DNA from: Bolinopsis microptera
Taxonomy: Eukaryota; Ctenophora; Tentaculata; Lobata; Bolinopsidae
Assembly (NCBI RefSeq): GCF_026151205.1
Contig: NC_087073.1
Coordinates: 22,762,987-22,826,986 of the forward strand
DNA: 64,000 nt
Direction: 5' to 3'
Shown here one piece after another: positions 54,501-57,790 of the stretch (position 1 is the stretch's first letter; each line of letters begins with the position of its first letter). The translations under genes were made by a program, and so were the position numbers. The notes below the pieces were generated by a model. That model saw only the letters and a program-made list of their open reading frames with translations, was not told where the DNA came from and made no database searches.

Positions 54501-56524
54501 ATATTTAAAGTCAAAATAACCATTTCACAGAAGTGGTTTTATTATAATAAAGCCATTTGTAATAAGTGTACAACTACAAGTGATAAATTAATAAATTAAT
54601 TTACACTAAACAAGAATTCTTGATGAGCGCTGTAGTTCGGAAATATAAACCAGTGCGCAGAACTAGTGTTGCAAAGTAAAAATTGTGTCAAGTCATTTGT
54701 AAATTTTTTCCATTCACACGCTTTTGTAAAAAAGCAATAGTGAAAGGTTACAAATGGTATTTTTTGCAGAAAAACATGGATTTTGGAGAACGAGGTAGGT
54801 GGGTCTGAATATGTTGTCATTCCTTTCGTTAGTTACCATGTCTGGCTCGTGATATGTAGATAAATACACTTAAAAGCCGCGCCTGCTCGAGACCTAATTC
54901 CTGTGTGAGACCTAATTTTTCCGTTCGACCTAGTTTCATCTTGGTGACAGTAAATAAAACTTCTTTTTTTTCAAAACTTTTTTGATTTTCCTGATAGTTT
55001 CAGGGTGATTGCTCAAAAACTGTAAAGGAAGATTTTTTAGACTCGATTTTCAGAGGGTGCGATTGTTTTTGTTTCTTCGAAACAACACTGGGGGCGACAT
55101 GACATGACACCTCCACCCACTTTGACCTTTGACCGGCGATGAATTCAGCTAGGAAGATTTATAATAACTCTATTTAAAAAACTAAAAATTCGATTTCGGG
55201 AAAATTTGCACGAAGACCCCCCTGCCCCCTAATAGGCTCAAAGAACTTATTTATTATTATTAACTTGAAATTTTAATTAAACATACAAATGGTTGTAATC
55301 TGGGTAATGTGTTATCTGTCTGTAGCGTGTCTAGGTGCTCAATATCCTGAAATTGAATAAGATAGGTTTATCACATTAAACAGATTAAACGATTCAAAAG
55401 TCAAATTACATGGGAATGTCTGACCCCACATGAATAAATCTCTCAGGTTTGGAGATGCATCATCCCAGGGCCTTCCGAGTGATAGGGTTACAGTGACTGC
55501 TAGTAGAGAAAATATGAGTATCGGGCATTGGCTCGACCTCCGAGGCGGGGTATCCGTGAGGCGTGAGGACCCTGGTCGTAATCAGCTCTGCACTGTTTCA
55601 GTGTATCATGATGCCTGAAATCTCGGACACTGCCTGCGTACGGGGTAGACAGCCACGGATGATTTTGTCTGTGATTTTTTTCATCACTTCCTGACATGAG
55701 CCAGACCTCAGCTGGATCCTTCCTATCCCTTTTTTTTTACTTCCCGTTCAATCTACCTCTTCATTATCAGTTAGAGCTGCCTTGCATTCGAACTTCGCCC
55801 CCACAGTTCACCACGACACCTCTTTTGGAGGCCTTCTGCCGGGCAACACTAGCTCTCAGACACTGGCTAACTTACCGCACACGGCTTAGTTTCTGTGTCT
55901 TTTCCGTGGCCGTGTGTGCCGTTTTGTGCCGCCCTCTCTGCTGTTCTCACGTTTGCGCTCACCCACTTTTCAGTGGGCTGTTCATTTGACAGAGATACTG
56001 GCTGGCACTCTCATCATTTTCTCACTCACCATCACTGCCCAATCAAAATTATGCAATCAAAATCACTATACACCCACGATCATATGAACAAAACACAAAG
56101 CTTTGAAATATATATTTTTCTGTTTGAGATAACGTTACTAACACGTCAAAATGACGACATTTTTCGCTTTTAATTTTATTTGTGTTTATCTTCTGGAACT
56201 GCAGATGATACATAAAATATACAAGTATCATTTTCGATTTTTTTAAACTTTGTCTACTAGTGAAAGAAGTAAGAATTATAAATAATTTTGATCTCTGAGT
56301 TTGAGTAAACTTTAGCCTTTAGACGAAACTTTTTTAATTCAAACCAAAAAAATTTAAATATTTTATGTTGAAAGAAAACATTAGAATACTAAATATGTAT
56401 TTGAAATGTTCAATAAAGAAATAACAATTTATTCACAAACCTGTGAGGTGTATTGAAACATGAGGAAAACAGTGAAGCAGACTACCATCAAAAAAAGCCA
56501 TTTTCCGTATGTTCGTCGTATCAT
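3380..56524 (-). CDS. Golgi-type alpha-mannosidase II-like gene (GH38), about 25 exons
   Basis: This spliced gene encodes a class II alpha-mannosidase of glycoside hydrolase family 38, which trims mannose from N-glycans in the Golgi. Exon 1 gives a type II membrane topology: a short basic N-terminus (MIRRTYGK), then a hydrophobic anchor of about 15 residues. The next exons form the stem. The catalytic barrel begins at HSHCDPGW (zinc ligands His and Asp) and continues through GGWVQNDEA (nucleophile Asp), [16 protein letters not shown] and [12 protein letters not shown] (zinc His). C-terminal exons carry TDLNG and [14 protein letters not shown]. Phases agree at every junction in exons 1-17 and 21-24. 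Family knowledge: the domain order and motifs match animal MAN2A proteins and fly GMII, and the signal anchor argues against the lysosomal enzyme. Odd points are a Gly where the YSYD motif has Asp, Cys in place of Asn in HSHND, a GC donor in exon 17, and introns packed with minisatellites. Exons 18-20 and 25 are uncertain. Confidence 0.93.
3565..3706 (-). CDS. Mannosidase exon 24
   Basis: The exon reads [20 protein letters not shown], then [17 protein letters not shown], matching SSLPCD.HLVNLR...LILHR.GFDC. Acceptor is ATGTACAG and donor AAA|GTGAGT, phase 2 to 0. Confidence 0.93.
3707..4276. other. Intron 23, 5' part; short dispersed repeat
   Basis: There is no gene here. The segment around 4125-4185 (GGGACCCCAGTCTT, then TGTTTATAAGCATGCA and ATATGGCG) recurs in similar form at about 45871-45920, so it is probably part of a dispersed element. 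Confidence 0.5.
4277..4627. mobile_element. MITE-like element with ~27-bp TIRs
   Basis: Both ends carry the same inverted terminal sequence: GCAAGGGGCCATCTACTTAG continuing GACGTCCG on the left, and its reverse complement with one extra A on the right. Internal sequence is G-rich (GGACAGGGGGAGGGG twice, once per half), so the halves also fold. No protein is encoded. A single copy of the same end lies at 57,756. The superfamily is not identified. Confidence 0.8.
4677..4719. repeat. (GAAC)n microsatellite
   Basis: About ten perfect tetranucleotide units lie in intron 23. Confidence 0.95.
4760..5006 (-). CDS. Mannosidase exon 23: [14 protein letters not shown]
   Basis: The exon reads [20 protein letters not shown], then [20 protein letters not shown] and later [19 protein letters not shown]. 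It matches the DRRL..DD.RGLGQG block and the following C-terminal domain. Acceptor is TTATCTAG and donor AT|GTGAGG, phase 1 to 2. Confidence 0.95.
5021..5196. repeat. 9-bp GGTAACTAT tandem array in intron 22
   Basis: Perfect GGTAACTAT units follow two copies of a longer block (GGTAACCTGGCAGATAACAG). The array fills nearly the whole 200-bp intron between exons 22 and 23. Confidence 0.93.
5209..5311 (-). CDS. Mannosidase exon 22
   Basis: The exon reads [20 protein letters not shown], then [15 protein letters not shown], matching QANYYPIP...FIED...RLTLLTGQ. Acceptor is CGTACCAG and donor GAGG|GTGAGT, phase 0 to 1. Confidence 0.95.
5443..5609 (-). CDS. Mannosidase exon 21: TDLNG block
   Basis: The exon reads [40 protein letters not shown] and [15 protein letters not shown], matching VDI...DIKS...FYTDLNG in the family. 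Acceptor is CTATTCAG, donor CAG|GTTTTT, ending in phase 0. Confidence 0.94.
5610..7311. other. Intron 20, 3' part: no recognised feature
   Basis: This AT-rich sequence has only a short (TA)n run near 6228-6243. I see no coding similarity or repeat structure that I can name. Confidence 0.6.
7312..7486. repeat. Small foldback, ~60-bp arms
   Basis: The left arm (CCGTCCGAAAATGCAAATTG to GCTCGCTTTTTCCA) is mirrored by the right arm (TGGAAAAAGCGAGC to CATTTTCGGAACGG) around a loop of about 40 bp. It may be a MITE. Confidence 0.8.
7487..8097. other. Degraded-quality intronic sequence
   Basis: Many runs of 7-10 identical bases (C, G, A and T) occur, with no coherent coding frame. It resembles unpolished long-read consensus. 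Confidence 0.5.
8098..8199 (-). CDS. Candidate mannosidase exon 20 (one frameshift)
   Basis: Acceptor TTGCATTTGTAG is followed by [14 protein letters not shown], then after a one-base frame change [18 protein letters not shown] and donor GTATGT. This matches the VVLVTKG.L...HQTIMRGG segment of the family. It directly precedes exon 21 in order. The G7 run at the donor makes the phase uncertain. Confidence 0.6.
8212..9330. repeat. Degenerate ~22-23-bp array (CAACAAGTACTCACCCTGCT)
   Basis: Repeats built on CAACAAGTACTCACCCTGCT fill intron 19. Units vary by frequent single-base losses, unlike the clean arrays elsewhere in the window, so much of the variation may be consensus error. Confidence 0.85.
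9520..9608 (-). CDS. Candidate mannosidase exon 19 (noisy sequence)
   Basis: An acceptor CCCCACGCAG precedes [19 protein letters not shown] and [10 protein letters not shown], which resembles the FGDPREISLRVGNGPTLAF stretch of fly GMII. The donor is not clear and the surrounding sequence is degraded, so this is a suggestion. Confidence 0.35.
9609..10490. other. Intron 18, 3' part: noisy, no confident feature
   Basis: Coding similarity is not secure. The C-terminal family segment between exons 18 and 19 should lie in this interval or in the next array, but I could not place it. Confidence 0.4.
10491..12960. repeat. G-rich degenerate array (~16-bp GGAGGGGGTTACAGCA)
   Basis: From 10,491 to about 10,900 a longer unit containing GGAGGGGGTGTTGCTATGG appears. 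From about 10,990 the unit is close to GGAGGGGGTTACAGCA with variable G-run lengths. Open frames of up to about 200 codons across it are low-complexity artefacts. G-runs of 5-10 on the plus strand could form G-quadruplexes. Confidence 0.85.
13082..13309 (-). CDS. Mannosidase exon 18, with apparent frameshifts
   Basis: Acceptor CTGTTTCAG is followed by [20 protein letters not shown], continuing DYGAR of exon 17. Further on, in another frame, [20 protein letters not shown] and [10 protein letters not shown] match the VVMHNTL...DFYVSSPFVSV part of the family. The two parts are in different frames, probably from indels near 13,195 and in a C8 run near 13,170. The 3' end is approximate. This could be sequencing error or real damage. 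Confidence 0.7.
13654..14319 (-). mobile_element. MULE-type DNA transposon fragment with TIRs and 9-bp TSD
   Basis: The element ends read GGTTCACGTACTGTAGTGCG and, inverted, GGTAATCGTACTGTAGTGCG. They share the 20 bases CGTACTGTAGTGCGACACGT and are flanked by a 9-bp duplication TCACTGGTG (13645-13653 and 14320-14328). Minus-strand codons around 14,060-14,280 read [19 protein letters not shown] then [13 protein letters not shown] and, one frame over, DLTQWKINQ. This resembles the C-terminal part of Mutator-like transposases. The AGTGCGACA motif is repeated internally. The copy is non-autonomous and sits in intron 17 about 345 bp from exon 18. Confidence 0.8.
14398..17822. repeat. 31-bp tandem array in intron 17
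   Basis: About 110 units of TTGGTGTTGATAATGGCAGA plus GTGCTCAACAG. Scattered variants (TTTGTG, TTGTTG, AGATTG, AGAATG) recur in blocks, showing that groups of units were copied together. Confidence 0.97.
17823..18308. other. Intron 17 spacer, no feature
   Basis: This unique AT-rich sequence lies between two arrays. I see no coding or structured element in it. Confidence 0.6.
18309..18628. repeat. 53-bp array carrying the exon 17 GC donor
   Basis: About six units each contain, on the minus strand, ACAAGGCATGTAGTAAAG, the same string as the exon 17 donor (CAAG|GCATGTAGTAAAG). The array begins at the exon boundary itself. Confidence 0.92.
18629..18775 (-). CDS. Mannosidase exon 17: [12 protein letters not shown] zinc motif
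   Basis: The exon reads [17 protein letters not shown], then [19 protein letters not shown] and [10 protein letters not shown]. The HHD block holds the second zinc His of GH38. Acceptor is CGTTTTCAG. The donor is CAAG|GCATGT, a GC-AG type site. It is chosen because its phase 2 end joins exactly to exon 18 (AG|G, RLYNAYK). The alternative CAT|GTAGTA breaks the phase. Confidence 0.93.
18842..18900. repeat. 12-bp array (GCGGACTATATA)
   Basis: Four to five units lie in intron 16, directly upstream (in gene orientation) of a short spacer leading to exon 17. Confidence 0.9.
18972..21141. repeat. 26-bp tandem array in intron 16
   Basis: About 83 nearly identical units of ACACAGTCAGTAACAACACA plus CTCGTT. 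Only a few units carry a substitution (CTAGTT, AACTCATT), so the array is very homogeneous. Confidence 0.98.
21219..21299 (-). CDS. Mannosidase exon 16: [12 protein letters not shown]
   Basis: The exon reads [20 protein letters not shown] then VLESALR, matching [20 protein letters not shown]. Acceptor is TGTTGCAG and donor CTGAG|GTTAGT, phase 2 to 2. Four upstream truncated copies share its acceptor and first 40 nt. Confidence 0.95.
21453..21503 (-). pseudogene. Decoy copy 1 of exon 16 (acceptor plus 40 nt)
   Basis: The copy is identical to the acceptor-proximal part of exon 16 (TTGCAG, then the bases for [13 protein letters not shown]) and breaks off into the 16-bp repeat. If spliced in frame it would read SRP and then stop at TAG. 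Confidence 0.92.
21629..21680 (-). pseudogene. Decoy copy 2 of exon 16
   Basis: This copy has the same content and breakpoints as the other truncated copies. It is flanked on both sides by units of the 16-bp ACTGGTTACTATGGTA array. Confidence 0.92.
21805..21856 (-). pseudogene. Decoy copy 3 of exon 16
   Basis: This copy has the same content and breakpoints. The spacing from copies 1 and 2 is about 176 bp, so array plus exon piece has been duplicated as one larger unit. Confidence 0.92.
22429..22480 (-). pseudogene. Decoy copy 4 of exon 16
   Basis: The most upstream copy is separated from copy 3 by an expanded run of the ACTGGTTACTACGGTA variant. In transcription order its acceptor is the first one met after exon 15. 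Confidence 0.92.
22488..22590. repeat. Poly(G) run and 25-bp hairpin
   Basis: A run of about 14 G is followed by TTGGATAGTTGGGGAAGAAG and its inverse CTTCGTCCCCAACTATCCAA, a near-perfect stem with a one-base loop. It lies in intron 15. Confidence 0.8.
22645..23128. repeat. Inverted repeat with a 22-bp minisatellite as its loop
   Basis: Arms of about 80-85 bp (about 22645-22731 and 23038-23122) are reverse complements: AGAAGTCCATCCTTACAACG and CGTTGTAAGGATGGACTTCT. The loop, 22741-23036, is a 22-bp array (CTGCTACCACAGCGCCACCA plus TG), about 13 units. Open frames through the loop are repeat artefacts. Confidence 0.92.
23185..24560. repeat. 29-bp array carrying a near copy of the exon 15 donor
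   Basis: About 47 units of CTGTTATCTCTAATATAAGG plus AGGTGTTAC. On the minus strand each reads AACAG|GTAACACCTCC, close to the exon 15 junction GACAG|GTAATACC. Three spacer variants (ATCTCTA, ATCACTA, ACCACTA) alternate in patches. Confidence 0.96.
24579..24679 (-). CDS. Mannosidase exon 15: SGDFFTYSD
   Basis: The exon reads [19 protein letters not shown] and ends [13 protein letters not shown], matching FGTLSDFF...[11 protein letters not shown]. Acceptor is ACTTTCAG and donor CGACAG|GTAATA, ending in phase 2. Every unit of the next intron's array carries a near copy of this donor. Confidence 0.94.
24680..24968. repeat. Intron 14: C-rich and G-rich low-complexity tracts
   Basis: C-runs of 10-14 near 24,717-24,760 are followed by repeated AGTGAACTACAGGGGGGGGG units at about 24,840-24,920. 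There is no coding content. Confidence 0.85.
24969..25013 (-). CDS. Mannosidase exon 14 (45 nt)
   Basis: This small exon reads [15 protein letters not shown], matching the LFDYMNSQ segment. Acceptor is TCTCTTCAG and donor AAG|GTAAGA, phase 0 to 0. Confidence 0.92.
25400..25858 (-). mobile_element. Penelope-like retroelement remnant (reverse transcriptase C-terminal part)
   Basis: A minus-strand frame of 140 codons reads [40 protein letters not shown] and [15 protein letters not shown]. The LDLDI, VYDKRD.F.F, SN and YG.Y.SQ..RY.R.C blocks are typical of the region downstream of the reverse transcriptase core in Penelope-like elements. The catalytic part is missing. The piece lies in intron 13. 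Confidence 0.65.
25970..26410. repeat. Dispersed AT-rich repeat, copy A
   Basis: The segment around 26,045-26,105 (TTGATGTCGTGGTGTCAGTA, then AAATGGTACGGATA) is the reverse complement of 51,065-51,130. The other end, TCGTCTCGCTTTACATATAG near 26,385, matches 51,040-51,062 inverted. Together they suggest an element present in two orientations in introns 13 and 5. Several (TA)n runs are included. Confidence 0.6.
26425..26557 (-). CDS. Mannosidase exon 13
   Basis: The exon completes an Arg codon (AG|G) and reads [20 protein letters not shown] then [16 protein letters not shown], matching LLLDQYRKK...V.L.PLGDDFRY. Acceptor is CCCTACTGCAG, which lies inside the terminal array unit, and donor AAG|GTTAAT. 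It ends in phase 0. Confidence 0.94.
26558..38991. repeat. 44-bp mega-array derived from the exon 12 3' end (~280 units)
   Basis: The minus-strand unit is GTTAGTTTACTGGTCCCTAC then TACAGAGGAGAACGTTGTAG and AGAG. Its coding sense in exon 12 is [14 protein letters not shown], so each unit repeats the exon end plus the donor AG|GTTAGT, and also an acceptor-like CCCTACTACAG. The two commonest variants differ at GGACTAGT versus GGACCAGT. Markers AAGACG and GTTTTAGGG reappear exactly 1,496 bp apart (34 units), for example 36211 and 37707, showing a large block duplication. Copy number is from length divided by 44. The last 39 bases are part of the exon 12 coding sequence. Confidence 0.97.
38952..39058 (-). 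CDS. Mannosidase exon 12; its 3' end seeds the 44-bp array
   Basis: The exon reads [20 protein letters not shown], then [15 protein letters not shown], ending AG|GTTAGT in phase 2. [14 protein letters not shown] aligns to the WKVPP...NVAAR segment of the family, so the coding exon runs into the first copy of the tandem unit. A shorter alternative ending at 38992 (A|GTTTAC) would lose this conserved stretch. Confidence 0.85.
39110..40769. repeat. 42-bp array filling intron 11
   Basis: Units of GTGATGCCCAAATAAGGTAA, TGTTAACAATGTGTTACCCC and AC (about 39). A variant unit (GTGAAATTTTATAAGG) returns at intervals of 5, 6 or 8 units, near 39289, 39498, 39750, 40083, 40335 and 40668, giving a higher-order repeat. 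The array starts inside the exon 11 donor region (GTTAGTTCCTTATTTGGG). Confidence 0.96.
40776..40861 (-). CDS. Mannosidase exon 11: HSCGPDPD block, catalytic Asp apparently Gly
   Basis: The exon reads [20 protein letters not shown] then QHSCGPDPD. It aligns to the HMMPFYSYD.PHTCGPDPK block. The Asp of YSYD, which I take to be the acid/base residue (Asp341 in fly GMII), is Gly here. Acceptor is TACTTCAG and donor GAC|GTTAGT. The phase (G|AT to 0) matches both neighbours. Confidence 0.93.
41189..42537 (+). CDS. RTE LINE: apurinic-type endonuclease part
   Basis: The frame opens at 41189 and contains the APE-like endonuclease blocks: LGTWNV (Asn about residue 93), GLTETH (Glu about 123), LGDFNAKIG (Asp about 230), [15 protein letters not shown], and GSDHYLV (Asp/His about 326-327). 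These residues bind the metal and cut target DNA. The first 80 residues are Ser/Arg/Lys-rich and not recognised. The reading frame runs into the palindrome, which adds a short unrelated tail and a stop at 42562. Without the insertion it would continue into the reverse transcriptase part. Confidence 0.88.
42538..43266. mobile_element. TTAA-flanked palindromic element (foldback MITE) inside the LINE
   Basis: The 729-bp element is bounded by TTAA at 42534-42537 and again at 43267-43270. Its ends are GGGGGCAGGGGGGGGGTCTT and the inverse. Arms of about 340 bp are almost perfect reverse complements meeting near 42,900. No protein is encoded. TTAA duplication is the signature of piggyBac-type transposases, although the terminal bases do not settle the family. 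A diverged relative is at 54275-55229. Confidence 0.9.
43267..45179 (+). CDS. RTE LINE: reverse transcriptase part
   Basis: After the palindrome the same protein resumes ([19 protein letters not shown]). It then has the RT blocks [66 protein letters not shown] and [10 protein letters not shown] (active-site YADD at about 44346-44357). The C-terminal part includes [17 protein letters not shown] and [13 protein letters not shown], and it ends [14 protein letters not shown]. The order is that of RTE-clade proteins. The first Met of the separate downstream frame is at 43368. Confidence 0.92.
45230..45380. repeat. TA-rich run and 29-bp hairpin
   Basis: A (TA)n tract near 45,245-45,270 is followed by TGTGTGAACAACAATCTTC and its inverse at 45311-45369 with almost no loop. 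Confidence 0.75.
45575..45647 (-). CDS. Mannosidase exon 10
   Basis: The exon reads [20 protein letters not shown] and then RQSW, matching the [10 protein letters not shown]...EFxWRQ block. Acceptor is TATTTCAG and donor TGGG|GTGAGT, ending in phase 1. The next intron holds the RTE-type LINE. Confidence 0.95.
45936..46036 (-). CDS. Mannosidase exon 9: GWAIDPFG motif
   Basis: The exon reads [20 protein letters not shown] and ends GLTGMHIQ, one of the most conserved blocks of GH38. Acceptor is TTATTTCAG and the donor CAG|GTTTAG is weak. It ends in phase 0 directly before RVHYAVK of exon 10. Confidence 0.95.
46169..46299 (-). CDS. Mannosidase exon 8: nucleophile motif GGWVQNDEA
   Basis: The exon reads [20 protein letters not shown] and then [20 protein letters not shown]. 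Asp in NDEA corresponds to the catalytic nucleophile (Asp204 of fly GMII). Acceptor is CCCTCTCAG and donor CCAG|GTTTCT, phase 2 to 1. The acceptor and the first bases of this exon are duplicated in the flanking intron at about 46,325-46,430. Confidence 0.95.
46320..46500. repeat. Duplicated exon 8 acceptor pieces
   Basis: The minus-strand string CACCCTCTCAGGTTGGCACA plus GGAGGG occurs twice beyond the true exon 8 acceptor (CACCCTCTCAG|GTTAGCACAGGAGGG). It alternates with the CTATACAGGGTGCAGCATAG unit of the intron 7 array. Confidence 0.88.
46505..47160 (+). mobile_element. LINE 3'-end fragment (reverse transcriptase C-terminal domain)
   Basis: The open frame 46685-47152 reads [20 protein letters not shown] then NEHAPND, and later [18 protein letters not shown]. 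This pattern is common at the C-terminus of CR1/jockey-like LINE proteins. It is 5'-truncated, lacks the RT core and lies in intron 7 between two runs of the 28-bp array. Confidence 0.75.
47185..49525. repeat. 28-bp array in intron 7, starts at the exon 7 donor
   Basis: About 83 units of ACTATACAGGGTGCAGCATA plus GTTACTGT. In gene orientation the unit reads GTATAGTAACTATGCTGCAC, which is exactly the start of the intron (AAG|GTATAGTAACTATGCTGC). Variants with ACTGTACAGG and CAGGCTGC recur in patches. Confidence 0.96.
49528..49589 (-). CDS. Mannosidase exon 7
   Basis: The exon reads [20 protein letters not shown] and ends in phase 2. It matches the E-x-S/F-F-x-x-WW segment that follows FIWAE in the family. 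The donor AAG|GTATAGTAAC is the start of the 28-bp repeat unit that fills the next intron. Confidence 0.92.
49590..49885. other. Intron 6 unique part
   Basis: Nothing is recognised here. An open plus-strand frame crosses into the 8-bp array but has no family resemblance. Confidence 0.5.
49886..50332. repeat. 8-bp array (CCGTCTAC / CCGTCTAT)
   Basis: About 55 units occur, with the first part mostly CCGTCTAC and the second mostly CCGTCTAT. The array is open in two plus frames (YPSTRLPV and YPSIRLSV), which is a repeat artefact. Confidence 0.97.
50333..50899. repeat. Poly(G)25 and a local ~45-bp duplication
   Basis: A 25-base G run spans 50646-50670. Near 50,780-50,870 the block GTATATAGGGGGGGTGACAC then CTATATATACAATATTATAT occurs twice. 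The rest of intron 6 here has no named feature. Confidence 0.85.
50900..51009 (-). CDS. Mannosidase exon 6
   Basis: The exon opens with the Trp of HSHCDPGW and reads [19 protein letters not shown], ending FKFIYAE, matching the WIKTF...FIWAE segment of the family. Acceptor is CTCCTCCAG and donor GCAGAG|GTAAAT, ending in phase 0. Confidence 0.93.
51030..51330. repeat. Dispersed AT-rich repeat, copy B
   Basis: The part 51040-51130 matches copy A at about 26,045-26,400 in inverted orientation. The region after 51,130 has no further match that I could see. Confidence 0.55.
51507..51599 (-). CDS. Mannosidase exon 5: HSHCDPG zinc-binding motif
   Basis: The exon enters in phase 1 (G|GG), has acceptor GATTTCAG and donor CCCAG|GTAACA, and ends [12 protein letters not shown]. 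This is the first catalytic block of GH38. The His and Asp that bind zinc are present, while the usual Asn of HSHNDPG is Cys. Confidence 0.92.
51618..52458. repeat. 12-bp array in intron 4 (ACTATACCAGGT / ACTATACCAGAT)
   Basis: About 70 units occur, with GGT and GAT variants in patches and a few AATATACC units. It is open in both directions (VPGIVPGI on the minus strand, YYTRYYTR on the plus strand) only because 12 is a multiple of 3. Confidence 0.97.
52586..52631 (-). CDS. Mannosidase exon 4: stem to catalytic boundary
   Basis: This 46-nt exon reads [15 protein letters not shown], acceptor ATCCTCAG, donor GGAG|GTAAAG, ending in phase 1. The LDFHLDHGG stretch corresponds to the FDNPDGG segment that precedes the catalytic barrel in the family. 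Confidence 0.75.
52632..52929. repeat. Intron 3 with poly(C)27
   Basis: The intron contains a C run at about 52797-52823 and otherwise AT-rich sequence with no feature. Confidence 0.85.
52930..53010 (-). CDS. Mannosidase exon 3: stem region
   Basis: The exon has 27 codons ([16 protein letters not shown] and on, ending NNNKADIQ), acceptor ATTTAG, donor CAG|GTCAGG, phase 0 to 0. The pattern of a Cys, a short spacer and KADIQ corresponds to the segment before the catalytic domain in animal Golgi mannosidases. Confidence 0.75.
53083..54222. repeat. 17-bp array in intron 2 (CAGTATGGCCTGGTTCA)
   Basis: About 66 almost perfect units. Two interruptions read CCTGGTAGCGGTA, one mid-array (about 53,605) and one at the end (about 54,215). 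All three plus frames stay open, giving a 404-codon frame of no biological support. Confidence 0.98.
54275..55229. mobile_element. Diverged relative of the TTAA palindromic element
   Basis: The left end (TTAA, then GAGGGCAAGGCCAGGGTCTT and CATGGAAATTCTCTCGAAAT) and the right end (GAAGACCCCCCTGCCCCC) match the ends of the element at 42538-43266. Shared internal pieces include TCGGTCAAAGGTCAG, TAGACTCGATTTTCAG and TTTGACCGGCGATGAATTC. The centre (about 54,420-54,960) is unrelated sequence, so it is either an older or a chimeric copy. Confidence 0.75.
55287..55346 (-). CDS. Mannosidase exon 2: stem region
   Basis: The exon has 20 codons between acceptor ATTTCAG and a strong donor GTATGT, phase 0 to 0. 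It reads [12 protein letters not shown] and onward. Stem regions are poorly conserved, so this exon is supported mainly by splice sites, phase and position between exons 1 and 3. Confidence 0.6.
55347..56440. other. Intron 1: no recognised feature
   Basis: Several short open frames occur on both strands (for example plus 55430-55618), but I recognise no protein family in them. Confidence 0.5.
56441..56524 (-). CDS. Mannosidase exon 1: start Met and signal anchor
   Basis: The exon has 28 codons from an ATG at 56524 to CAG|GTTTGT. The peptide begins MIRRTYGK and continues into a hydrophobic stretch ([15 protein letters not shown]), as expected for a Golgi type II enzyme. It ends in phase 0. 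The start was chosen because it is the first Met before the anchor. Similarity of the N-terminus to other family members cannot be judged by eye, so the call rests on topology, phase and position. Confidence 0.72.
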
Positions 56525-57755
56525 CACAGCTAGAGCGAATGAAAAGTTACTTTGAAAGTTATTTTAATACCCATTACCATAACTTACCTACATTAAAGAT
56601 GAATATGCATAATGCATATCGATGTACCTTTGGGTCAATTTACTGGTACAAGGACGGTACTTCACCAGCAAGTAAAATACGGTCATTCACAGTAAAACCC
56701 TGATCTTCCATAGCAGTGGCCAGGGATAGAGCCGTTAAACTGGAAATTACATGGGTGCTCTCAAGACTTGAGGTAAATCGTTGTTTTGATTGTTTACATT
56801 ATGTATGTTAAACCCTATTTGGGGGAAAGGAAACATCCGTGGTAAATCAGGGTTCAGGGTAAATTTGTGTTTTTTTTTAACATTATACATGTTAAGCTCT
56901 ATTTTGGGGAAAGGAGATGGCTGCAGTGAATCGGGGTTTGCGGTAAATTCCTAATTTGTTTTTTAGTATATAAATGAAGTGTTTTGCCGTGAATATTAAT
57001 TTCCAATAAACTTGTTAATTTTCCAATAAACTTATTAATTTTCCAATAAACAATGTTTTCAGTGTTGAAAGTTTAGTTTCTTAAATCCTGGAGTAGTCAT
57101 TCGTGTCCCTGATATTTGGGTTAATTCTAACTCTCCCTTCCAATAAACTTAAAATTTTAACTTGATGAATGAAATGAAATTGTGCCAATAAAAGATATCC
57201 ACTTCTTTGATCTTTCAGATTTGCAAATTAGGAGAGAATGTGCCAATCCAACAGCACGACCTCGCAGCAACTCTTCGGATCACACTTTTTCGAGAATGAA
57301 GATGAGAAGGCAGACACAATAAGGAAAGCAAATTATATCGCTATGTTGCGTGGGAATGGCCGATAAATCTTCAAAATAAACGTGCAAATTTTCTAGTTCA
57401 AACCTCTCTATACCAAGCTTCCCCGAGGAAACAAAAAGTGCCCGGTAGAGAAAAAGCCATAGAGAGGTTCACATGATACGAATTCCTAGTATCTAAGGCC
57501 TCTCAAATAACCTGTCAAATGTCTCATATACTCCATTAGTACGCGAAACAGATAATTTCAGCAATGGTAATTGTCTAGCTATTATAAGGATAGACACCCT
57601 CGAAAAATGAATAAACAAATAAAATAGATTAAATGTTATTTATTTTATTTGTATACAAATGATACAAGTTTTAAAAACCAGGGTAAAAAATAAAACCATT
57701 GGCCTTTGTAAAGTTGTAATATATGACTTACTGTAATATATTAATGGTTTTTAGC
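56525..57755. other. Upstream region of the mannosidase gene
   Basis: This should hold the promoter and 5' UTR, but I see no clear core-promoter element. Near 56,990-57,050 the short string TTTCCAATAAACTTGTTAAT is repeated about three times. Around 57,405-57,470 CCTCTCTATACC and TAGAGAGG form a loose inverted pair. Confidence 0.45.
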
Positions 57756-57790
57756 AAGGGGCCATCTACTTAGGACGTCCGGCACTACTA
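57756..57790 (+). mobile_element. Solo end of the 4.28-kb MITE family
   Basis: The string GCAAGGGGCCATCTACTTAG plus GACGTCCGGCA is identical to the left terminal repeat of the element at 4277-4627. I saw no partner end nearby. Confidence 0.75.

Noticed and set aside
57200-57365. Plus-strand segment after TTTCAG reading QSNSTTSQQLFGSHFFENED
   Set aside because: It has one short open frame and no recognised family. It could be a transposase or exon relic, but nothing supports it.
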